From positions 1-23,107 of the forward strand of contig JAICIG010000065.1 of the NCBI GenBank assembly GCA_025924495.1: a stretch of 23,107 nt of DNA. Reading direction: 5' to 3'. The notes under the pieces are model-generated. The model saw nothing but the letters and a program-made list of their open reading frames with translations. It did no database searches and was not told the DNA's origin. Positions 1 through 6,686 of this stretch are shown here, piece by piece. The DNA is from Pirellulales bacterium. GTDB lineage: Bacteria; Planctomycetota; Planctomycetia; Pirellulales; JAICIG01. Positions within the stretch are counted from its first letter, which is position 1. Every line of letters starts with the position of its first letter. The translations under genes were made by a program, and so were the position numbers.

Positions 1-182
1 CGGCCAACCGGCAGATCAGCGAACAACGCGAGGGGGACCACATTCGTTCCAAGGCAGCGATCGGCTATCGGCCCCATCGGAAAGGCTCGCAACGACGGCC
101 GCGCAAATAGGCGCAGACGTGATGCCGTTCAGCGGGCCATTGCCTCGAGTCCTGGCCGTGGCCCGTCCATCGGGCGGCAGGC

Positions 183-188
183 TATAGT
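183..188 (+). promoter_or_regulatory. possible -10 element of the methyltransferase gene
   Basis: TATAGT lies six bases before the ATG at 195, so transcription from it would start at or next to the start codon and give a leaderless mRNA. No convincing -35 hexamer is visible 16-18 bases upstream. The same TATAGTGA octamer stands seven bases before nrdR on the other strand, which is the main reason to record it. It could be chance. Confidence 0.3.
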
Positions 189-194
189 GAAGCT

Positions 195-1001
195 ATGTCC
201 GCCGCTCCTATCACCAGCCTGCAAAACAAGCGCGTCAAAGATGCGGCTAAGCTGCGCGATCGCCGCCAGCGGATCAAACAAGGGCGGACCTTGATTGACG
301 GCGCTCGCGAATTGGGCCGCGCTATGGATGCCGGCTTGGAACTGCTGGAAATCTTCGTTTGCGAGCCGTTGTGCCATACGGAGGCGTCGCGGGAACTTAT
401 CTCGCGACTTGGCGCGTCGAGCGCTGAAATCTTGCCAGTCGTGCCCGAAGTGTTCGTCAAGCTTGCCTTTGGAGAGCGAGCCGAAGGGGTGCTCGGCGTC
501 GCTCGCACTCCGCAGAGCGGATTGGCGTCGCTCAAGCTGCCTGCGAATCCCCTGGTGGGCATTGTCGAGAATATCGAGAAGCCCGGTAATCTTGGCGCCG
601 TTTTGCGGAGCGCCGATGCGGCCGGACTATCGGCGGTGATTGCCGCCGGGCAGGGCACAGACCTTTATAATCCGAACGTAATTCGCGCCAGCCTGGGGAC
701 GATTTTCACGTTGCCGGTGTGTGCCGCGCCAGCCCAGGACATTCTCGCCTGGTTGAGCGGTGGCGGAATCCGCATTTACGCCGCCCGAATCGACGCCAAC
801 CAGCTTTACACCGAAGTCGACTTGCGCGGCCCTTCGGCCGTCGTGCTCGGCAGCGAGGCTGCCGGGTTAACAAGCGTCTGGTCGGGCGAAAACATCGTGC
901 CGATCAAACTGCCGATGTGCGGAGCGGCCGACAGCTTGAATATCTCCGCCGCCGCCGCGGTGATTTTCTACGAAGCGCTGCGACAGCGAAGCGGCTCATG
1001 A
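195..1001 (+). CDS. TrmH/SpoU-family RNA 2'-O-methyltransferase
   Basis: A 268-residue SPOUT-class methyltransferase, expected to transfer a methyl group from S-adenosylmethionine to a ribose 2'-OH in tRNA or rRNA in the cytoplasm. All three SpoU signature blocks are visible. Motif 1 is around residues 126-145 (EKPGNLGAVLRSADAAG), motif 2 around 215-227 (VVLGSEAAGLT), and motif 3 around 237-263 (LPMCGAADSLNISAAAAVIF). The last two form the trefoil-knot cofactor site. The first roughly 110 residues look like the small substrate-binding domain of the RlmB/TsnR type, so a 23S rRNA target is plausible, but the sequence does not fix it. The ATG at 195 follows TATAGT with only six bases between and has no Shine-Dalgarno. 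The gene converges on the TPR gene with 32 bases between stops. Family assignment is firm, substrate unknown. Confidence 0.92.
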   Translation: MSAAPITSLQNKRVKDAAKLRDRRQRIKQGRTLIDGARELGRAMDAGLELLEIFVCEPLCHTEASRELISRLGASSAEILPVVPEVFVKLAFGERAEGVLGVARTPQSGLASLKLPANPLVGIVENIEKPGNLGAVLRSADAAGLSAVIAAGQGTDLYNPNVIRASLGTIFTLPVCAAPAQDILAWLSGGGIRIYAARIDANQLYTEVDLRGPSAVVLGSEAAGLTSVWSGENIVPIKLPMCGAADSLNISAAAAVIFYEALRQRSGS

Positions 1002-1033
1002 GCAATCGCAAGCCCGGCTACTGTGTAAATCGG

Positions 1034-1696
1034 TCAGGCAGGCGTGGCTTTGCGTTTGAGTTCACGCCACCGTTGTTGCCACGCTTCCGCTTCCTGGTGG
1101 CGATTCAACGATTCGCATATGTCGCGCAAGCGTAAGTACGCGGTTTCGTCCTTGGGGCGGTGTTGTTGAGCCTGCACGTAGACTTGGCAGGCTCGTTCGA
1201 GGTCGCTTACATGGTCCCTGTAGTAATCAGCCAACGCCAGCAGGCTGTGAATCGTTGGTTGCACAGCGACGAGCCGCTCGAGCAATTCCGCTCGCTCTCG
1301 CGAATCGTCCGGAAGAAGGCTTGCTAATCCCCATAGGGCTTTGGGCTCTTCTGGGCCGGCCGCCAATGCAAGGCGAAAATATTTTTCAGCGCCTCTCTTG
1401 TCACCTTCAAAGATTAACTCAATGCCCGGAGTGACGGGCCGAGGCTGCCGCACGGTGTTCAGCTCGAGATGGCACTCGGCAGCGGCTGCATAAGCTTTAG
1501 CGGCATCGCCGGGGCAATGCTGTGCATGCCGCAAAAACGAGTCGATTGCGCGCTGAGGCTCCCGCATCGCCTTGTAACGGTTTCCCTTTTGGAAGTCGGT
1601 GAGCCCATGCAGTCGGTGGGAAAGCTTGACGAGGACGCCATTCCAAAGTCGTGATAGCCGCATCTCTACAACACGCTTGAGCCAGCGAAACGCCAA
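1034..1696 (-). CDS. TPR-repeat protein of unknown function
   Basis: About 220 residues of helical, Ala/Leu/Arg/Glu-rich sequence with tetratricopeptide-like repeats. The clearest units are near residues 47-75 (QRAIDSFLRHAQHCPGDAAK), 95-120 (a GAEKYFRLALAAGPEEPKAL unit) and 165-205 (ERACQVYVQAQQHRPKDETA). No signal peptide or enzymatic motif is visible, so it is probably a cytoplasmic scaffold or adaptor. The start is uncertain. The longest frame begins with TTG at 1696, and an ATG at 1663 (MRLSRLWNG) is equally plausible; neither has a strong Shine-Dalgarno. It lies 74 bases behind the CehA/McbA-type gene on the same strand and may share its transcript. The repeat class is fairly sure, the function is not known. 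Confidence 0.75.
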   Translation of the reverse strand: MAFRWLKRVVEMRLSRLWNGVLVKLSHRLHGLTDFQKGNRYKAMREPQRAIDSFLRHAQHCPGDAAKAYAAAAECHLELNTVRQPRPVTPGIELIFEGDKRGAEKYFRLALAAGPEEPKALWGLASLLPDDSRERAELLERLVAVQPTIHSLLALADYYRDHVSDLERACQVYVQAQQHRPKDETAYLRLRDICESLNRHQEAEAWQQRWRELKRKATPA

Positions 1697-1770
1697 TGCA
1701 TTGCCAAACCGCTGAGGCGATTGATACGCGCACGAAGTGGCATGTCACACGCCCGTTGATTTTGCTTATG

Positions 1771-3345
1771 TTAGTCGGCGTTCGCTTGATCGACCAAGTC
1801 TTGCCAGAATTGCTTCGCTTGCTCATGGTATTTGAGCACTTCGGCTTGCTGCGCAGCGTCTTCCAGCTTCACCTGGTCGGCGCGCTGCTTGGCCCAATCA
1901 AGGAAGAACTCGGCCGAGCGCCGGCTGATGCGCTTGGGCTTGTCGGCCACTTCCACGTACCACGCGCCGCTGGAAGCGAATCGATAGGTCTCCTCGAGGT
2001 CAGTCACGGCGCGAACCAGGAACCAGCCGCTCTCGTCAAACTCGAGCGGATTGAAGTGACCTGTCCGGGCGATTTCCTCGAATCGCAGGCTCTGAGCCAC
2101 TCGACCGTTCTTGACTAACTCAAAGTAACTCACTTTTTCGCGCACGGTCATGTTTAACGCAACGTCGACCGTGAGCGACTCGCCTGCGGAGACGTCGAAG
2201 ACGTGGCCCGGATGCCGGCCGTTCGCCAGGGGGCGCAGGAGCGGGCCGTTGGTGACAAACACCCGGCCGGCCTTGAATGCTTCCCACCAGGTCTCGTAGT
2301 TGAACCGCTCTTTATCGACCCAAGCGTAAACCCGGTTGTATCCAACCGGATTGGGCGCCGCGCCGGAGCCGCTGCCCGCCGAAGGCGGAATGCGCAGGCC
2401 GCAATTCAGCACATGATAATAAATCTCCTGCGACCAGATTCCGTTGCCCAGCGGGTCGGGCAAGCGCTTGCGATCGCGAGGTTTTCCCCACGCCTCGTCG
2501 GTTTTCATTTTGCTGCGGCCCATATGGTCGTTGCACAGACCAATCGAATCGACCTTGCCGCTGGCGAGCCAGACAGGCAGGTCTTGCCAGAACGGCTTTT
2601 CGACGTCGATCCAGGCGTTGCGCTCTTCTCGCGCGGCGAGCACGAATTTCATGGGCGAGGGAAATTCTCGCGTCGTCTCGGTCAGGTCGAGCGGCTTGGG
2701 CAAGCGAAAATAAATGAGCGCTCCGCCTTCGCGCTCATCCTCGCCCGCGAGCAGGTCGTAATAGCGGTTGCCGTCGAACTGCTTGACATAGTCTGCGGGC
2801 GGTTCGCGCTTGGCCCAGTCATTCTTCTTGTTGGTCCAGGTGATGACCGGGGCAATATGAAGGTCCTCGGCCTGCATCAGCAGTTCGATGTCTTTGAGCG
2901 GACGATGGATGTGCAAATCGCCCGACCACCAACCTTCTTCCGCCAGGTTGGCGGCGCGCTTAAGGTCAACGACTTTTTCGTCCTTCGATAGGTTTTCAAT
3001 GATGAAGTAGCCGTTGCGTTCCAGGTATTCCGGTCCGCGTTCGATGACGAACTGATACGTTCCTTTCGGCAGCTTAATTTTGACCGTGCCTGGAAACACG
3101 AAGTGGTCGTGCCAGAACGGCATCTTCGAGACGCGTTGCGGTTTGCCCTTTTCGTTGGTGATATGCATCCGACAAGGCATCGGCTCGCCGGTGTCGGGAT
3201 CGAGCACGGTGAGCGTGAATTCGCCGCCGCCGGCAGCTTCGGCGTTCGGAGCAGCGCCCATTGCAAAGATGCAAAACAAAGCTGCAAAGCTTAGAGGGCG
3301 GAACCGTGTGCCGTGGCGACCGCAAGGGACTGGGGCAAAACGCAT
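1771..3345 (-). CDS. secreted CehA/McbA-family (PHP-like) metallohydrolase-type protein
   Basis: A 524-residue protein with an export signal: basic residues at 10-16, a hydrophobic core at about 17-32 and a likely signal peptidase site after AEA (35-37). A beta-rich domain follows at about 40-125, with phrases such as LTVLDPDTGEPMPCRMHIT that resemble carboxypeptidase-regulatory-like folds. A segment with GWWSGDLHIHRP around residues 138-148 matches the metal-binding GDLHxH signature of the CehA/McbA branch of PHP hydrolases. Later Asp/His-rich stretches (LCNDHMGRSKM, the TNGPLL segment near 370) fit the same fold. Relatives are common and often multicopy in Planctomycetes; the substrate is unknown. 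The ATG at 3345 gives the signal peptide directly. A GC-rich hairpin lies in the leader (3382-3417). The TPR gene follows downstream. Confidence 0.8.
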   Translation of the reverse strand: MRFAPVPCGRHGTRFRPLSFAALFCIFAMGAAPNAEAAGGGEFTLTVLDPDTGEPMPCRMHITNEKGKPQRVSKMPFWHDHFVFPGTVKIKLPKGTYQFVIERGPEYLERNGYFIIENLSKDEKVVDLKRAANLAEEGWWSGDLHIHRPLKDIELLMQAEDLHIAPVITWTNKKNDWAKREPPADYVKQFDGNRYYDLLAGEDEREGGALIYFRLPKPLDLTETTREFPSPMKFVLAAREERNAWIDVEKPFWQDLPVWLASGKVDSIGLCNDHMGRSKMKTDEAWGKPRDRKRLPDPLGNGIWSQEIYYHVLNCGLRIPPSAGSGSGAAPNPVGYNRVYAWVDKERFNYETWWEAFKAGRVFVTNGPLLRPLANGRHPGHVFDVSAGESLTVDVALNMTVREKVSYFELVKNGRVAQSLRFEEIARTGHFNPLEFDESGWFLVRAVTDLEETYRFASSGAWYVEVADKPKRISRRSAEFFLDWAKQRADQVKLEDAAQQAEVLKYHEQAKQFWQDLVDQANAD

Positions 3346-3705
3346 GAAGGGCGTCTTTCAACTGAAGAATTAGCATGGAACGGCAGCCGGCGCGCCAGCT
3401 CGGCGCCTGTTGCTGCCACCGGCAAATTTAGCACGCCACGGTGGGCGGTTGAAATCGAGAGTGTCGGTTGTCGCGATTAAACGGTCGCTCGTCGCCAAGA
3501 TGTGCGGCCAAATTCCCGCAGTTACTCTTTCCCTTGGCTCTCAGGCTGAAGCTGCCGACCCGAACGCAAAGTCTTGCCCGCCATGAAACTTTCATCCCGC
3601 GGACTGCGGTCGGTCGAATGACGTGGCGTCTTGCTGCCAGACCGGGTGGCCCCCTAGAATGCCATAGGTTTTATTGAGCAATCGTTGAGGTTGAATGGCG
3701 TAGGC
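3346..3705. other. divergent intergenic region between the CehA-type gene and cbpA
   Basis: About 360 bases with no believable gene; the open frames here have the Arg/Pro/Ser-rich look of non-coding GC-rich DNA. It must hold promoters for two divergent units. A composite inverted repeat at 3382-3417 has GGCAGC pairing with GCTGCC outside and GGCGC pairing with GCGCC inside, with a 9-base loop. It would sit in the 5' leader of the CehA-type gene. A promoter candidate for cbpA lies at 3631-3660. A lone TTAGCAC half-site near 3426 lacks the second arm of a CIRCE heat-shock operator. Confidence 0.5.
3631..3660 (+). promoter_or_regulatory. candidate sigma-70-type promoter of the cbpA-yidD run
   Basis: TTGCTG (3631-3636) and TAGAAT (3655-3660) are separated by 18 bases. 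The -10 matches the consensus at five of six positions, the -35 only at TTG. A start near 3667 would give a leader of about 40 bases before the ATG at 3706. The string CCTAGAATG recurs before moaC (14017-14025), which gives slight support. Confidence 0.4.
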
Positions 3706-4659
3706 ATGGCCGAGGACTACTACAAGACTTTAGGGGTCAGCCGCGACGCATCGCAGGCGGATATCGACAAGGCGTACGCCAAGTTGGCTCGGAAGTACCA
3801 TCCGGACGTAAATCCTGACGACAAGACGGCTAAGAAGAAATTCCAAGCCGTGCAGGCCGCTTATGATGTACTCAAGGACCCGAATAAGAGGCAACTGTAC
3901 AACCAGTATGGCAGCTCTTTCGAGAGTGCCGGCGGCGCCGGTCCGCGACCGGGAACTGGAGGCTGGCGGCAAGCTGCCGGCGGGCCAGGGGGCGTCGAGT
4001 TCGATTTCTCGCAGTTTTTTGGCGGCGAGCCGTCGGGCGGTTTTGCGGACATGTTCGGACAATTTCGTCGCGGGGGCGCCGGGCCGAGTCGTCGCGGACG
4101 AGCTCCCAGCCGGCCCGCGGGACAGGACCTGCAAAGCGAAATACGTATTCCGTTCCAACTGGCGGTGACCGGCGGGCAGACGCAACTCGCGATTTCTCGC
4201 CCCGACGGCCGCGTTGAGACGTTGAGCGTCAAGATTCCGCAGGGCATCGACGAAGGCAAGAAGATCCGCCTGCGCGGGCAGGGTGAGGTTGGACCAGACG
4301 GCGAGCACGGCGACATTCTGATTACCGTGCGCGTCGATCCTCATCCTTGGTTCTCGCGCCGGGGGGAGAATCTTTATGTGAAGGCCCCGCTCTCGCTGCG
4401 AGAGGCGGCCGAAGGGGCGACCATCGACGTGCCGACGCCGAAAGGGGTGGTATCGCTGCGCGTGCCCGCTGGAGTCTCTAGCGGTAAGAAATTGCGAATC
4501 AAAGGCCACGGCGTATCGGCAGCCGGCAAAGCGCCTGGCGATCTTTTCGCAGAAGTCCAGATCGTGCTTCCGCCCAAGCTTGATGAACAGAGCATCGAGG
4601 CCATTCGAGAAATCGATGCCCGCCATCCGATCGATCCGCGCAAGGACCTGCGATGGTGA
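3706..4659 (+). CDS. cbpA: CbpA-type DnaJ co-chaperone
   Basis: A 317-residue J-domain protein that would stimulate the DnaK ATPase and hand over unfolded clients in the cytoplasm. The J domain covers residues 1-70, with the essential HPD triad at 32-34. A Gly/Phe/Arg-rich linker follows at about 70-135. Then come the two beta-sandwich substrate-binding domains (roughly 138-310), including GGQTQLAI, VKIPQGIDEGKKIRLRGQG and GDLFAEVQIVLPPKL. The four CxxCxGxG zinc repeats of classical DnaJ are missing, which places it with CbpA rather than DnaJ. The frame is open from a TTG at 3685, but the family begins at MAEDYYKTLGV, so I chose the ATG at 3706. Its stop overlaps the next gene's start by seven bases (ATGGTGA), suggesting translational coupling. 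No grpE or dnaK is adjacent. Confidence 0.93.
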   Translation: MAEDYYKTLGVSRDASQADIDKAYAKLARKYHPDVNPDDKTAKKKFQAVQAAYDVLKDPNKRQLYNQYGSSFESAGGAGPRPGTGGWRQAAGGPGGVEFDFSQFFGGEPSGGFADMFGQFRRGGAGPSRRGRAPSRPAGQDLQSEIRIPFQLAVTGGQTQLAISRPDGRVETLSVKIPQGIDEGKKIRLRGQGEVGPDGEHGDILITVRVDPHPWFSRRGENLYVKAPLSLREAAEGATIDVPTPKGVVSLRVPAGVSSGKKLRIKGHGVSAAGKAPGDLFAEVQIVLPPKLDEQSIEAIREIDARHPIDPRKDLRW

Positions 4660-4925
4660 GCGCCATCGAGCCGCTGCTGCGAGCAAAACTCTTGCTGGCC
4701 TTGGTGGGGCTAGTGGCGCTAGGAATAGGAATGGCAGCGATGATCGTGCTCGGCGGACGATATGCCCGCCGGGTTGCTCGAACGCCGTTGCCGAAGAGTC
4801 GGCTGCACGACGATCGCTGGTACGCCAAACCGTTGGTTACGCCTGAACCCGACCCCACGAGCACCGATGGCAATGAAAGCGACCCGGGCCGACCAACCGA
4901 CCCCGCTGGTCCCGGCGGACCATGA
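4653..4925 (+). CDS. small single-helix membrane protein of unknown function
   Basis: A 90-residue protein with one strong transmembrane helix at about residues 12-34 (LLLALVGLVALGIGMAAMIV), followed by basic residues (GGRYARR) and a polar Pro/Asp/Gly-rich tail. By the positive-inside rule the C-terminal part is probably cytoplasmic. I recognise no family. The evidence that it is real is its helix and position. Its ATG overlaps the cbpA stop in the ATGGTGA arrangement, and its 3' end overlaps the likely rnpA start by about 59 bases. It may couple translation of the two flanking genes. The tail composition resembles a compromise forced by the overlapping rnpA frame. Confidence 0.6.
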   Translation: MVSAIEPLLRAKLLLALVGLVALGIGMAAMIVLGGRYARRVARTPLPKSRLHDDRWYAKPLVTPEPDPTSTDGNESDPGRPTDPAGPGGP

Positions 4926-5307
4926 GCCGCCGCGGCCGCTCAGTTTTCCCCGCGAGTGCCACATTCGTCGCGGCATTGATTTTCAGCGAGTCTATCGCCG
5001 GCGGTGTGTCGTTTCCGACCAGATGATCGTCGTCCATAGCTGCGAGAATGGTCTGGATTATGCTCGCCTGGGGCTCTCGGTCTCGCGAAAAGTCGGGGGA
5101 GCCGTTGTGCGTAACCGCTGGAAAAGGTTGCTGCGCGAGGCGTTTCGATTAAGGCGAGCCGATTTGCCGGCAGGAGTCGACCTGGTTGTCATTCCGCGCC
5201 AGCAGATCGAGCCGGAACTCGCGATGCTGCTCGAATCGCTCCCGAAGCTAGCGCGACGGGCCGCGCAGAAACTGGGCGCCAGTCCCAGGGAGCGGCGACG
5301 TGGTTAG
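4867..5307 (+). CDS. rnpA: ribonuclease P protein component
   Basis: A 146-residue basic protein subunit of RNase P, which binds the catalytic RNA and helps cleave the 5' leader of pre-tRNAs. The family core starts near FPRECHIRRGIDFQRVYRRR (about residues 25-44) and contains the diagnostic block GLSVSRKVGGAVVRNRWKRL with the RNR motif, then REAFR and DLVVIPR. The start must lie upstream of the core. ATGs at 4867 and 4873 are the only good choices, since no ATG, GTG or TTG occurs in frame between 4873 and the core. This gives an N-terminal extension of about 24 residues and an overlap of about 59 bases with the preceding gene. yidD follows after 48 bases. The usual rpmH partner upstream is absent. 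The RNase P RNA itself was not found in this window. Confidence 0.93.
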   Translation: MAMKATRADQPTPLVPADHEPPRPLSFPRECHIRRGIDFQRVYRRRCVVSDQMIVVHSCENGLDYARLGLSVSRKVGGAVVRNRWKRLLREAFRLRRADLPAGVDLVVIPRQQIEPELAMLLESLPKLARRAAQKLGASPRERRRG

Positions 5308-5355
5308 CTCGCTTGTTTTCGGCGATCGAAGCGGCCGCTTATCGGGGCAGATTGC

Positions 5356-5601
5356 ATGACCGGGCAAAGTTTCCTTGTTTGGCTGCGGAATCTGCCGAGT
5401 CTCGCATTGATCGGCTTAGTGAGGATCTACCAGTTCACCTTGAGCCCGATCATTGGTCGTCAGTGCCGCTTCACGCCCAGTTGTAGCAACTACTTTATCG
5501 GAGCGGTGCGTAAATACGGCGCCCTGCGCGGCGCTTGGCGCGGCGTGCTGAGAATCTGCCGCTGCCACCCCTTCCATCCCGGCGGCTACGATCCGCCCTG
5601 A
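5356..5601 (+). CDS. yidD: membrane protein insertion efficiency factor YidD
   Basis: An 81-residue member of the YidD family, a small inner-membrane-associated protein that assists YidC/Sec-dependent insertion. The family hallmarks are all present: an amphipathic N-terminal helix ([17 protein letters not shown]), the cysteine motif [10 protein letters not shown], the A-x-x-KYG-x-xRG-x-x-G segment, and the ending [12 protein letters not shown]. Length is normal. The ATG at 5356 is preceded by GGGGCAG, about nine bases away. The rnpA-yidD order is conserved across bacteria, where yidC normally follows; here an unrelated membrane protein follows instead. Confidence 0.95.
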   Translation: MTGQSFLVWLRNLPSLALIGLVRIYQFTLSPIIGRQCRFTPSCSNYFIGAVRKYGALRGAWRGVLRICRCHPFHPGGYDPP

Positions 5602-5629
5602 GCACGTCTTTGCAACCGGATCCGATGAG

Positions 5630-6295
5630 ATGGAATCGCTCGTCCCGTCAGATACGCGGTTTCGTTTCACATTACGCGGCGCCTTTATTGCGATTGCGGC
5701 GGTCGCAGTCTGGCTGGCCGCCGTGGCGCCTTGGTTTCGCGAGTGGAACGGCGAACAGCGGCTGGCGTTTCTGACAACTTGCGGCGCCACTGCCTTCGGC
5801 GCCGCATTGTTGGCGACAGTCCTCTATATGAAGCGAGTCGACGCCAAACGCCGCGCAGGCGTAACGCATTTTCGGCTGACCCCTACAACCACTCGCCGCA
5901 TGTGGCTGCTCGGCATTGGGGCGGCGATATTTTCGATTGGGCTGTCCACTGCCATTGGCTTCTGCCAGGCGATTTATCCCGAGTCCCGCGCACACGGGGG
6001 AGCCTGGGTTTGGAGCCTGCTGGCTGCACAAAACGGCGCGATTGCCGCTATGGCAGCGCTTGGAATGCGGTGGAGAACGGCGCAATTTGAACTTTGTGAC
6101 GGCGGCATTCTGACCGGGTTCGGCATTCAGCCGTGGACCAGCCTTCGCGGCTTTCGCTGGCGTAGCTGCGATTCCAACCAACTTGTGCTGCAGTTTCGCT
6201 GGAACGTGGTCGTCGTTGGCGTCCAAATAAACGCCCGCGACAAGTCGGCTGTCGAAAAGTTCCTTTCGGAACGCATCGCCCAATACCGTGGCTGA
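5630..6295 (+). CDS. four-helix membrane protein of unknown function
   Basis: A 221-residue protein with four predicted transmembrane helices: about 15-34 (starting RFTLRGAFIAIAAVAVWLA), 47-66, 92-114 and 124-142. A soluble C-terminal domain of roughly 75 residues follows, containing FELCDGGILTGFGIQPWTSL and a later VVVVGVQI strand. That tail resembles the DUF5673-type domain seen in other bacterial membrane proteins, judged by eye only. The N-terminal RFTLRG... stretch is a style common in planctomycete membrane proteins. It starts 28 bases after yidD and probably belongs to that transcript. It occupies the place where yidC is usually found but shows no resemblance to YidC. Confidence 0.75.
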   Translation: MESLVPSDTRFRFTLRGAFIAIAAVAVWLAAVAPWFREWNGEQRLAFLTTCGATAFGAALLATVLYMKRVDAKRRAGVTHFRLTPTTTRRMWLLGIGAAIFSIGLSTAIGFCQAIYPESRAHGGAWVWSLLAAQNGAIAAMAALGMRWRTAQFELCDGGILTGFGIQPWTSLRGFRWRSCDSNQLVLQFRWNVVVVGVQINARDKSAVEKFLSERIAQYRG

Positions 6296-6686
6296 GCCCG
6301 AACGATTTAAGCACCCGGTTGGCAATGTAGCCCTCGTTCTGGCTCACCTGCGCCGCGACGTTTTATGCCCGTCTTGCTGGAAAGAGGCAGGCATCTGGAA
6401 AAGCAAATCTGCGCATGGAAAACTTACTCGATAGCCGCCGCCAACTGGAAACTCGTCGCAATAAGGGCTCCCGGGCTCCTAAGTAACGGCGTTCCCTGTT
6501 GTCCGGTTTTCGGGCAAACCGCTCTTGACCGGCGATGGCCGAGTTCCTATCGTCCGCCGCGTCTACCTTTCTTTCTTCACATCTTCTCGCAACGGCGGCT
6601 CATTACGACCCGAGAGGCGCTGCGCATGGCATGCGCTGGCTGTTCGCGAGAGGGCTGAGCGAGCCTTTGCACGGAGCGTCACAGGC
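6296..6686 (+). other. intergenic region upstream of the FlgI-like gene
   Basis: About 390 bases. A 97-codon frame at 6365-6658 has no ribosome binding site or recognisable family and is probably not a gene. A short hairpin (CGGTTT pairing with AAACCG, 6504-6521) has no T-tract. A good promoter candidate lies at 6525-6553. Confidence 0.5.
6525..6553 (+). promoter_or_regulatory. candidate sigma-70-type promoter of the FlgI-like/smc unit
   Basis: TTGACC (6525-6530, five of six consensus bases) and TATCGT (6548-6553, four of six) are separated by exactly 17 bases. Transcription would begin near 6560 and leave a leader of about 127 bases before the ATG at 6687. This is the best -35/-10 pair seen in the window. 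Confidence 0.45.

Noticed and set aside
3..110. Frame open from the window start to a TAG near 108-110 (ending HRKGSQRRPRK), possibly the tail of an upstream gene
   Set aside because: Only about 35 codons are visible, no family is recognisable, and two other frames are open over the same stretch.
3424..3450. TTAGCAC upstream of the DnaJ-type gene, resembling half of a CIRCE (HrcA) operator
   Set aside because: The second arm is missing after the 9-base spacer, so it is not a CIRCE element.
4922..4945. ATG at 4922 as the rnpA start (ATGA overlap with the small membrane gene)
   Set aside because: It is out of frame with the RnpA core, which needs the frame starting at 4867 or 4873.
6365..6658. 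97-codon frame before the FlgI-like gene
   Set aside because: It has no ribosome binding site and no recognisable family, and it overlaps the best promoter candidate of the next gene.
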